Positions 1 to 7,090 of a DNA stretch of 64,000 nucleotides are shown piece by piece. A program made the translations under genes and the position numbers. Numbering within the stretch: position 1 is the stretch's first letter; the number at the start of each line of letters is the position of its first letter. The notes beneath the pieces are model-generated. The model had not been told where the DNA came from and did not search any database. It saw only the letters and a list, made by a program, of their open reading frames with translations. Source of the stretch: Candidatus Onthoplasma faecipullorum (GTDB taxonomy: Bacteria; Bacillota; Clostridia; Christensenellales; UBA1242); the NCBI GenBank assembly GCA_019120295.1, contig DWVI01000002.1:171859-235858 (forward strand). The letters are read 5' to 3'.

Positions 1-1
1 A

Positions 2-388
2 TATGCTTGCAGTTATTTCACCGTCGACCAATTAAAATACCTTGTTCGTGGCGGAAGGCTTAGCAAAGTGAGCGGCATGCTTGGAACACTACTTAACATT
101 AAACCAGTTTTAAGAGTGGACGAAAGCGGTCACCTTGTTGCATATAAAAAAGTTATTTCACGAAGAAAAGCGCTAGGTGAAATTGTAAATATTTGCAAAC
201 AAAAAATAGCCGACACTAAATATGTATACATCGCACACGCCGTTGCAACAGAAGACGCTAGGCGCGTGGCTGATATGTTAAAACAAGAATTAGGTGTTGA
301 ACCAGTTATAACCGACTTAACACAAGTTATTGGTTGTCACACAGGACCAGGTCTAATTGCCCTATTCTTCTTTGGAAAAGAAAAATAA
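2..388 (+). CDS. DegV family protein, C-terminal part
   Basis: This is the C-terminal 128 residues of a DegV-family fatty-acid-binding protein; the frame is already open at base 2 and the N-terminus lies outside the window. DegV proteins (FakB type) bind a fatty acid and, in many Firmicutes, present it to the FakA kinase for phosphorylation. The visible part has the family pattern of a 'VRGGRLS' turn, then 'GTLLNIKPVL', a charged strand, and a closing 'IGCHTGPGLIALFF' segment near the C-terminus. The family assignment is firm; the lipid substrate is unknown. Confidence 0.88.
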   Translation, partial: YACSYFTVDQLKYLVRGGRLSKVSGMLGTLLNIKPVLRVDESGHLVAYKKVISRRKALGEIVNICKQKIADTKYVYIAHAVATEDARRVADMLKQELGVEPVITDLTQVIGCHTGPGLIALFFFGKEK

Positions 389-417
389 AAAGCGCAAAAA
401 TTTAAAAACACAATACA

Positions 418-449
418 AAAAAGCATGTTTTAAAATAAACATACTTTTT
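418..449. terminator. bidirectional terminator between degV and the Crp/Fnr gene
   Basis: Arms 418-430 and 437-449 form a 13-bp stem with one mismatch; the outer stem is A-run against T-run. It can serve the degV transcript on the plus strand and the convergent regulator gene on the minus strand. Confidence 0.6.
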
Positions 450-499
450 AAATTTTAATTACAACACATTCATATCTTAAACCTTAACTAAAAAATCGC

Positions 500-1165
500 T
501 TACTGCGATTTTTTTAAATGGTATTGTTTTTTATCAAAGTCAATAATTCCTTCCGCTTTCAACTTATTTAATTCGGTGGACATTGCACTTCTATCAACCG
601 ACAAATAATTTGCTAGTTCAGTTTTGTTAAAAGGAATTTCAAAATATGTATTGTTATTTTTTTCTGCGCAAAGCGTGAAGTACGCCAACAATTTTTCCCT
701 TGTGCTCTTTTTGGACATGATATTTAACTTCTCTAATAAAATTCGATTGCTATCTAGTAGCATACTCATAAGATTTTTTATAATCAATTCGTGGCGCTTG
801 CATTTATTTTCGCACATGTTCATAAGACGATGTGCGTTCATAAACATAACCAAACATTTTTCTTTCGCCACCAAATTATTTTTGTAACTTTCCAATTTAT
901 TGTTCACTTCTTCTAGACCAAATATCTCAGATAAGCCAACTCTACCAATAATAGAAATATTGCCCAAATCGTCTTCATTTAAGACATTTGCACTCCCTTT
1001 TAGCACCATAACCACGTCGGTTACAGGATCACCTTCTGTAACAATTTTTTCATTTTTGTCAAATGTTTTGAATTTAGTTTTAAAACAATACATCATTGCT
1101 TGGCACTCAAATTCGTTCGCGTCGCGAAAAATTTTGGTCGATTTTAATGTACTAAAATATTCCAT
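500..1165 (-). CDS. Crp/Fnr family transcriptional regulator
   Basis: The protein has 221 residues: an N-terminal cyclic-nucleotide-binding-type beta roll ('VTEGDPVTDVVMVLKGS') and a C-terminal winged helix with a recognition helix around 'LANYLSVDRSAMSTELNKL'. I chose the start at 1165 over the longer frame at 1228 because a promoter (TTGACT-17-TATAAT, 1236 to 1208) puts the transcript start near 1201, downstream of 1228, and a GGAG sits just before 1165. No iron-sulfur Cys cluster of the Fnr type is obvious. It is divergent from nrdD, so a role in anaerobic or redox control of nrdD is likely but inferred. Confidence 0.88.
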   Translation of the reverse strand: MEYFSTLKSTKIFRDANEFECQAMMYCFKTKFKTFDKNEKIVTEGDPVTDVVMVLKGSANVLNEDDLGNISIIGRVGLSEIFGLEEVNNKLESYKNNLVAKEKCLVMFMNAHRLMNMCENKCKRHELIIKNLMSMLLDSNRILLEKLNIMSKKSTREKLLAYFTLCAEKNNNTYFEIPFNKTELANYLSVDRSAMSTELNKLKAEGIIDFDKKQYHLKKSQ

Positions 1166-1207
1166 AATGCTCCATTTTGTTGTAAAAACAACACTATTTT
1201 CATTTTT

Positions 1208-1247
1208 ATTATAGTAAAATGGAAGCATAAAGTCAAATTGAATTTGA
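1208..1247 (-). promoter_or_regulatory. promoter and palindromic operator candidate in the regulator-nrdD gap
   Basis: On the minus strand, TTGACT (1231-1236) and TATAAT (1208-1213) are 17 bp apart. A perfect inverted repeat, TCAAAT-TGA-ATTTGA, covers 1233-1247 and overlaps the -35 box. Its place suggests autoregulation by the Crp/Fnr protein and possibly control of nrdD; binding is inferred. Confidence 0.65.
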
Positions 1248-1278
1248 AACTTTATAAAAATAAAAGGAGATAAAATTC

Positions 1279-3459
1279 ATGAAGGTAATAAAGAGAAATG
1301 GTACGGAAGTAGTGTTCGACCGTAACAAAATTGCCATTGCTGTTGGCAAAGCAAACATGTCTGTGGACGATGCAAGCAAACGTCTATCAAACGAACAAAT
1401 AGAAACAATTACTAATAATGTTTCACACGAGTGCGAAGGCATGGGACGTGCGGTAGGCGTTGAAGAAATTCAGGACATGGTTGAAGTTGAAATAATGCAT
1501 GAAGGCGCTTTCGACGTTGCTAAAAACTATATTAAGTACCGTTATGACCGTCAACTTGCTCGCCAACACAATACAACCGACGAAAAGATTTTTTCACTAA
1601 TTGATTGCCAAAATGAAGAAGTTAAGCAAGAAAATAGTAACAAAAATCCAACGGTCAATAGTGTTCAACGTGACTATATGGCGGGTGAAGTTAGTAAGGA
1701 CTTAACAAAAAGGTTTTTGCTACCTGAACACATCTGGAAGGCACACGAAGAAGGTATTATTCACTTCCATGATGCCGACTACTTTGCTCAACGTATGCAC
1801 AACTGCGACCTTGTAAACCTTGAAGACATGCTTGAAAACGGCACAGTTATTTCTGGAACCATGATTGAACGTCCACACTCATTCTCAACCGCTTGTAACA
1901 TTGCAACTCAAATTGTTGCGCAAGTTGCATCTAGCCAATATGGCGGACAAAGCATAAGTTTAACCCACCTTGCTCCTTTTGTTGATGTTTCAAGGCAAAA
2001 AATACGCGAACAAGTGCGCGAAGAATTGCTTGAGGCCACAGGAAAAGTGGACGAAGCAGTTTTGCACTCTATCACTGAAAATAGAGTTAGAAAAGAAATT
2101 GAACGCGGTGTTCAAACTATTCAATATCAAATAATCACACTTATGACAACTAACGGTCAAGCACCTTTCGTTACAGTGTTTATGTACCTAGGTGAAGCAA
2201 GAAATGAGCGCGAACGTGAAGACCTTGCTATGATTATTGAAGAAGTGTTAAAACAACGTTATCAAGGCGTTAAAAATGAAAAAGGCGTTTGGATAACTCC
2301 AGCCTTCCCTAAACTTATTTACGTTTTGGAAGAAGATAACATACACGAAGATAGCAAATACTATTATCTCACTCGCCTTGCCGCTAAATGTACGGCAAAA
2401 AGGCTTGTTCCAGACTACATAAGCGAAAAGAAAATGCTAGAACTTAAAATTGATAAAAATGGCAAAGGTCATTGTTACACTTGTATGGGTTGCCGTAGTT
2501 TCTTAACACCTTATGTGGATGAAAACGGAAAACCAAAATATTACGGAAGATTTAACCAAGGTGTGGTTACAATCAACCTTGTTGACGTTGCACTTTCTAG
2601 CCATAAGGACATGAAAGAGTTCTGGAAATTGCTAGACGAAAGATTGGAACTTTGCCACGAAGCACTTCGTTGTCGTCATAATAGACTTAAAGGCACAATT
2701 TCAGATGTTGCTCCAATTTTGTGGCAACACGGCGCACTTGCAAGACTTAAACCAAGCGAAAAGATTGATAAACTTCTTTATGGTGGCTACTCTACTATAT
2801 CTCTTGGCTTTGCAGGGCTATGGGAAACTGTTTACTACTTAAACGGCAAAAAATTGACCGAAGAAGAAGGTAAAAATTTAGGGCTTGCCATAATGAAAAA
2901 GTTGAATGAGTACACTAAAAAATGGAAAGAAGCCGAAAATATCGACTATTCACTATATGGCACACCACTTGAGAGTACAACCTACAAATTCGCAAAGTGC
3001 TTGCAACGTAGATTTGGTATTATTCCAGGCGTTACAGATAAAAACTACATCACAAACAGTTACCACGTGCACGTTACAGAAAACATTGATGCTTTCTCAA
3101 AACTTAAACTTGAAAGTGAATTCCAAGCACTTAGCCCAGGTGGTGCAATTAGTTATGTTGAAGTTCCTAATATGCAAGATAACATTGAAGCCGTGTTGCA
3201 AGTTATGAAATACATTTATGATAACATTATGTATGCCGAACTTAACACTAAATCAGACTATTGCCACGTTTGTGGTTATGATGGCGAAATTCAAATCGCA
3301 GAAGATAAAGACGGAAAACTAATTTGGGTCTGCCCAAACTGCGGAAACAAGGACCAAACTAAAATGAATGTGGCGCGCAGAACTTGTGGATACATTGGTA
3401 GCCAATTCTGGAACCAAGGAAGAACCCAAGAAATCAGAGATAGGGTGTTACACTTGTAA
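1279..3459 (+). CDS. nrdD: anaerobic ribonucleoside-triphosphate reductase (class III)
   Basis: This glycyl-radical enzyme reduces ribonucleoside triphosphates to dNTPs without oxygen. The 726 residues begin with an ATP-cone (residues 1-90, starting 'MKVIKRNGTEVVFDRNKI') that gives allosteric control. The barrel follows, then a C-terminal zinc site built from two CxxC pairs ('CHVCG', 'CPNCG') and the glycyl radical loop 'RRTCGYIG', which carries the radical Gly. The ribosome binding site is AAAGGAG. The activase gene nrdG lies 155 bp downstream. The divergent Crp/Fnr regulator and the palindrome between them suggest oxygen or redox control. Confidence 0.97.
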   Translation: MKVIKRNGTEVVFDRNKIAIAVGKANMSVDDASKRLSNEQIETITNNVSHECEGMGRAVGVEEIQDMVEVEIMHEGAFDVAKNYIKYRYDRQLARQHNTTDEKIFSLIDCQNEEVKQENSNKNPTVNSVQRDYMAGEVSKDLTKRFLLPEHIWKAHEEGIIHFHDADYFAQRMHNCDLVNLEDMLENGTVISGTMIERPHSFSTACNIATQIVAQVASSQYGGQSISLTHLAPFVDVSRQKIREQVREELLEATGKVDEAVLHSITENRVRKEIERGVQTIQYQIITLMTTNGQAPFVTVFMYLGEARNEREREDLAMIIEEVLKQRYQGVKNEKGVWITPAFPKLIYVLEEDNIHEDSKYYYLTRLAAKCTAKRLVPDYISEKKMLELKIDKNGKGHCYTCMGCRSFLTPYVDENGKPKYYGRFNQGVVTINLVDVALSSHKDMKEFWKLLDERLELCHEALRCRHNRLKGTISDVAPILWQHGALARLKPSEKIDKLLYGGYSTISLGFAGLWETVYYLNGKKLTEEEGKNLGLAIMKKLNEYTKKWKEAENIDYSLYGTPLESTTYKFAKCLQRRFGIIPGVTDKNYITNSYHVHVTENIDAFSKLKLESEFQALSPGGAISYVEVPNMQDNIEAVLQVMKYIYDNIMYAELNTKSDYCHVCGYDGEIQIAEDKDGKLIWVCPNCGNKDQTKMNVARRTCGYIGSQFWNQGRTQEIRDRVLHL

Positions 3460-3614
3460 AAAATATTGTTTATATTAAAAAATTAAAAAAAATTTACATA
3501 TCACTAAAAATTATTTAAAAATTTATTAAAAATATTAAAAAATAGATAAAATTTTAATAAAAAACAAAAATTATATAATATTTTAAAAAATATTTATTAT
3601 TAAAAGAAAAATTT

Positions 3615-4163
3615 ATGAAATATGCAAACATTAAGTACAACGATATTGCAAACGGGGAAGGTGTTAGAACTTCTCTGTTTGTGAGTGGTTGCACGCATCA
3701 CTGCAAAGGCTGTTTTAACGAAATTGCGTGGGACTTCAATTATGGTGAAGATTTTACGCGCGAAGTTGAAGATAAAATTATAGAGAGTATGAAACCTAGT
3801 TATATTGCAGGGCTTACTCTACTTGGTGGCGAACCAATGGAACCAGCAAATCAACAGGCATTGCTCCCATTTATAAAACGCGTTAAAGCAGAACTACCAA
3901 ACAAAAATATTTGGTGCTACACGGGTTACTTATTTGATATCGAACTATTATCACCAAGTAGAGCCTACACACCAATTACACGCGAACTTTTATCTTACAT
4001 AGATATTATAGTGGACGGAAAATTTGAACTTGATAAAAAAGACATCACACTCAGATTTAAAGGTTCAAGCAATCAACGAATAATCGATGTTCAAAAAAGT
4101 TTAAAAGAAGGAAACATTGTTTTAAGCCCACTAAACGAAAAGCGCCAAAAATCATTTAAATAG
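3615..4163 (+). CDS. nrdG: anaerobic ribonucleotide reductase activating protein
   Basis: A radical SAM activase that installs the glycyl radical on NrdD using S-adenosylmethionine and a [4Fe-4S] cluster. The 182 residues carry the cluster motif CTHHCKGC near residue 26 and the SAM-binding 'GGEP' around residue 76, the usual compact NrdG form. It follows nrdD in the same direction. The 155-bp gap is almost pure A/T and holds no clear terminator, so cotranscription is plausible. The Shine-Dalgarno is weak (AAAAGAAAA). Confidence 0.96.
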   Translation: MKYANIKYNDIANGEGVRTSLFVSGCTHHCKGCFNEIAWDFNYGEDFTREVEDKIIESMKPSYIAGLTLLGGEPMEPANQQALLPFIKRVKAELPNKNIWCYTGYLFDIELLSPSRAYTPITRELLSYIDIIVDGKFELDKKDITLRFKGSSNQRIIDVQKSLKEGNIVLSPLNEKRQKSFK

Positions 4164-4267
4164 CATAAAAATCTAAGTTCTCCGCAAATTCACAATATAC
4201 ATAATAAATTAAAATAAAATATTATTAAAAAATTACTAAATTTTTTAAAATATCTATAAAATAGTAG

Positions 4268-4294
4268 AAAATAAAGCATTTTGCTTTATTTTTT
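4268..4294 (+). terminator. terminator after nrdG
   Basis: An 11-bp perfect stem (AAAATAAAGCA against TGCTTTATTTT) with a 3-nt loop and a T-run. The rest of 4164-4368 is low-complexity A/T with no gene. Confidence 0.75.
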
Positions 4295-4368
4295 AATTAT
4301 TTAAAATTTTTATTAAATAAATTTAAAAAAATATATTTTTTTTATTCTTAATAACAAAAACGTTCTTA

Positions 4369-4404
4369 TTGCAATTAGTAACATATTATGATATAATATT
4401 TATA
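4369..4404 (+). promoter_or_regulatory. sigma-A promoter placed for a leaderless transcript
   Basis: TTGCAA (4369-4374), a 17-bp spacer and an extended TGATATAAT (-10 at 4392-4397). The only possible ATG of the next gene starts at 4404, seven bases after the -10 box, so transcription should begin at or within a base or two of the start codon. No Shine-Dalgarno precedes it. Confidence 0.7.
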
Positions 4405-4598
4405 TGAAAAAACCTGTTATATTAAAAGAAATACCTAAAAGCAAATTAAACAATGAAGATATTGAAAAATTAAAATCTGAAATATTAAACAATTCTTCAA
4501 AAAAAGAAAAAACACAAAAGAAGCAAAACAAAGAATTAGATAAATATCTTTCATTTTATGACGATATTAAAGTTCCAAATAGAAAAAACGATTGGTAA
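4404..4598 (+). CDS. 64-residue lysine-rich protein upstream of NADAR-like gene
   Basis: I do not recognise this protein. It is 64 residues long, very rich in Lys, Glu and Asn, with no Cys and no membrane segment; the middle (residues 16-48) is likely helical or disordered and the C-terminus reads 'FYDDIKVPNRKNDW'. It starts at the only Met and appears to be made from a leaderless mRNA. Its stop lies 8 bp before the start of the NADAR-like gene, so the two form an operon. A small charged protein coupled to a NADAR-type enzyme could be a partner or regulator, but nothing in the sequence proves it. Confidence 0.6.
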   Translation: MKKPVILKEIPKSKLNNEDIEKLKSEILNNSSKKEKTQKKQNKELDKYLSFYDDIKVPNRKNDW

Positions 4599-4606
4599 GG
4601 GTTATT

Positions 4607-5239
4607 ATGAATAAGAAAATAAAAGAAGAGTTTAAAAAATCAAGAGAAAATTTCACTTATATAGAATTACAAAAGATAGACGACAAAATATATTTTAAAA
4701 ATGAGTTAGTTGAAGATAGTGAAAACAATATTAAAATTGCCGTTGGAGAAAATTTTTATAATATTTTTTATGGTTCAAAAGATAGTATTTGCAGGGTGCT
4801 ATCTAACCTTTATCCGATTAAATTTAGATTTAAAGGTAAAATAGTGAACTCAATTGAAGGTGTTTTACAAGGTATTAAATATAGAAATAAAAAAATACAA
4901 AATAGTGTGTTTAAATATTTTGGAGTGGATGCCTATCATACTCGCTGTGCCAATTTGCTTGAAGATTGGAGAACAAATCAAACTCTATATTTTAAGTCTA
5001 AATCTATTCCGCGAGAAAGTGAAAAATATCAAAACTTTTTAGACGATTTATATTTATCTGCACTTAAAAACCCTATCCACTCACGCGCGCTTTTGTCAAC
5101 CCAAAATAAATATTTATTGCACCACATTGGATGTTTGGACAAACGTGAAACAGTGTTAACTCGCTATGAATATGAATCTAGATTATATGCTTCACGTGAA
5201 ATTTTAAAAAAATATCCACATATTTTCAACATTAAATAA
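4607..5239 (+). CDS. NADAR/YbiA-like family protein
   Basis: The 210-residue protein has the NADAR-type core around residues 60-95: 'LSNLYPIKFRFKG' followed by 'SIEGVLQGIKY', which matches the pattern (F/L)SN(F/L)YP...G...(S)(V/I)E..(L/F)Q..K of YbiA-like N-glycosidases. A C-terminal part ('LLHHIGCLDKRETVLTRYEYESRLYA') closes the fold. Known NADAR proteins act on ADP-ribose and riboflavin intermediates, and some remove ADP-ribose from guanine in DarT-type toxin systems. Start 4607 (ATG) follows a TAAGGG site. The usual His after the conserved Glu is Gly here, so activity is uncertain. Confidence 0.6.
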   Translation: MNKKIKEEFKKSRENFTYIELQKIDDKIYFKNELVEDSENNIKIAVGENFYNIFYGSKDSICRVLSNLYPIKFRFKGKIVNSIEGVLQGIKYRNKKIQNSVFKYFGVDAYHTRCANLLEDWRTNQTLYFKSKSIPRESEKYQNFLDDLYLSALKNPIHSRALLSTQNKYLLHHIGCLDKRETVLTRYEYESRLYASREILKKYPHIFNIK

Positions 5240-5240
5240 T

Positions 5241-5273
5241 AAAAAAAGACCTTATAAATTAGGTCTTTTTTTT
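5241..5273 (+). terminator. terminator after the NADAR-like gene
   Basis: Perfect stem AAAAAAAGACCT/AGGTCTTTTTTT with an 8-nt loop and a T-run. The A/T-only stretch that follows (to 5397) holds nothing else. Confidence 0.85.
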
Positions 5274-5397
5274 AATTTTTTATTTAAAAATAATAAAATT
5301 TTTTAATAAAAACATTATTTTTTAATATTTTTATAAATTTTTATACAATTTTTTATATTTTTACTAATTTTTAATAATTTATTTTTTTATTTTTAAT

Positions 5398-6249
5398 TTA
5401 TTCTTCTATTATTATTTGTTTTTTCTTTTTGTGTTTATCCACAATTAAGCCTATAATTAAGAGCGCTCCACAAACTAAAATGCTAATTCCAATGCATAAC
5501 AATATACAATTTCCGCGGTTAGCGATATTGTAATAAAGTGTGATTGGCTCGGCTATATTTTCACTATCAACCACCCATGTGTGATAATATTTTCCGTCCA
5601 TATATGTTACATAATCGGCATCGCTATGTTCGCGCCTTAAGTCTGTTACATATGTGTACAACAACTCATTACTGCTACTATCTATAAATTCAGGATATTT
5701 AGCATTAAACTCGGATTCAAGGTTATTATATAAATCGCTATAATCTACATACATAGTTAGCCCAGAATAAATAACTTTTGTGTATAAGAAATGTTCTTCG
5801 TTTTCTGGTTCAACCGTTGTTGTGTCCGTTATATTGTAATAATATCTATACACATCTGAATTTTGAAAACGCAAGCCAATAACGTAAGTATTATTTTGCC
5901 ACCCGCTTCCAACCACTTGCAAACCATCCCTTATTGCTATTAGCGCAGTGCGTGTTTGAAAATCAGTTGTGAACAAAAGTTGGTTATCTATCCTGTTTTT
6001 AAAATTTTGAACAATTGCATTTGCTTCACGCATAGCAGTGGTAGTTATATCTGTTTGTAAGTTTTCTATATCCACATTATCATATCCCGCATCTGAAAGT
6101 GCTTGGTCGTCAAGTGAGATGTATACAAGTTCGTCAATACTGCCGTCGTCGTTCGTAACCGTCATTGCCCTTACAGACGAACACGCAGAAAAACAAATAG
6201 TTACCACTATTAGTATAAACATCATTAAAGTTTTGTTAATTTTTGCCAT
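5398..6249 (-). CDS. membrane-anchored lipoprotein of unknown function
   Basis: A 283-residue protein with a lipoprotein signal peptide: a hydrophobic stretch at residues 8-20 and lipobox 'FSAC' with Cys about residue 23. A soluble region of about 200 residues rich in Tyr, Asp and Thr follows. A second membrane segment lies near the C-terminus (about residues 248-270), followed by a basic KHKKKK tail. The double anchoring by lipid and C-terminal helix is unusual. I do not recognise a domain. It stands alone on the minus strand, downstream of radC. Confidence 0.75.
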   Translation of the reverse strand: MAKINKTLMMFILIVVTICFSACSSVRAMTVTNDDGSIDELVYISLDDQALSDAGYDNVDIENLQTDITTTAMREANAIVQNFKNRIDNQLLFTTDFQTRTALIAIRDGLQVVGSGWQNNTYVIGLRFQNSDVYRYYYNITDTTTVEPENEEHFLYTKVIYSGLTMYVDYSDLYNNLESEFNAKYPEFIDSSSNELLYTYVTDLRREHSDADYVTYMDGKYYHTWVVDSENIAEPITLYYNIANRGNCILLCIGISILVCGALLIIGLIVDKHKKKKQIIIEE

Positions 6250-6292
6250 AATGTATTTTATTCTAAACTCTTATAAATAATACAATTTTGTA

Positions 6293-7090
6293 TTACTCGG
6301 CTCTATTTGTTTTTATTATTTGGTTGATGTTTGTGTTATTCTTTTGGGAAAGTTCTGCTTCAAGTTCAACTAGATATCTGTAATAGTCCTGAATTTCCTT
6401 ATCCATACTATAATGTGTGGACTCATTAAAAATTAAATGAGCCTTCAACATTATGTTGAGATAAAACAACCTTTTAAATATTAAACAAGTGCTTTTAATA
6501 TCCTCTTCGCTTGGAGTGACCGAGCCATGCGGGTGAGTGTGAACCATTACAACTTCTTTTGCATTTAACTTACTCACGCGATTAACTAAATCATTTAAAT
6601 CAACGCGCACGAGTAATTTATCAAAACCTTCATACTCAATAGTTTTAATTAACGCATGTTGTTCGTCTAGACAAATAAAGTAACAATGTTCAGTGTCACT
6701 AACCCCATAATTTGATAAGAAATAATCCACGCATTGTTTGGTTGAACGCAGAATTTTTCTATTTTTATATGCGGACCGTTTATCTTTTTCAACTCTATCA
6801 AATAGTAAACCAATAAATTTTATATATCTAGCCGTCTCTTTGCCAACGCCGTTTACTTTGAGTAGGTCAAGTTCACTCGCTTCAAACACCTTATATAAAC
6901 TTCCAAATTCGTTTAACAATGTGTGAGCGAGTGGGTTAGTGTCCTTCTGCGGAATAACATAAGTTAACATCAACTCCAACACTTCGTGGTCATTAAAGGC
7001 TGAAAGACCAAAATTACTAGCCTTGTTTTTCAGCCTTTGACGATGACCCGCGTGAATATTTATTTTATTCGTTTGACTCATTTGTTTCAT
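6293..7090 (-). CDS. radC: RadC/JAB-domain protein
   Basis: A 265-residue RadC family protein. The N-terminal third has a helix-hairpin-helix-like segment ('LLKVNGVGKETARYI'), and the C-terminal JAB/MPN domain carries the metal-site pattern 'HTHPHGSVTPSEED', which fits the family HxHPxGxxxPSxxD. The usual second residue Asn in HNHP is Thr here. RadC function is unsettled despite its DNA-repair name. The gene overlaps the 3' end of gyrA by 26 bp, so it is translated from the gyrBA message; a start at 7081 is also possible. Confidence 0.88.
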   Translation of the reverse strand: MKQMSQTNKINIHAGHRQRLKNKASNFGLSAFNDHEVLELMLTYVIPQKDTNPLAHTLLNEFGSLYKVFEASELDLLKVNGVGKETARYIKFIGLLFDRVEKDKRSAYKNRKILRSTKQCVDYFLSNYGVSDTEHCYFICLDEQHALIKTIEYEGFDKLLVRVDLNDLVNRVSKLNAKEVVMVHTHPHGSVTPSEEDIKSTCLIFKRLFYLNIMLKAHLIFNESTHYSMDKEIQDYYRYLVELEAELSQKNNTNINQIIKTNRAE

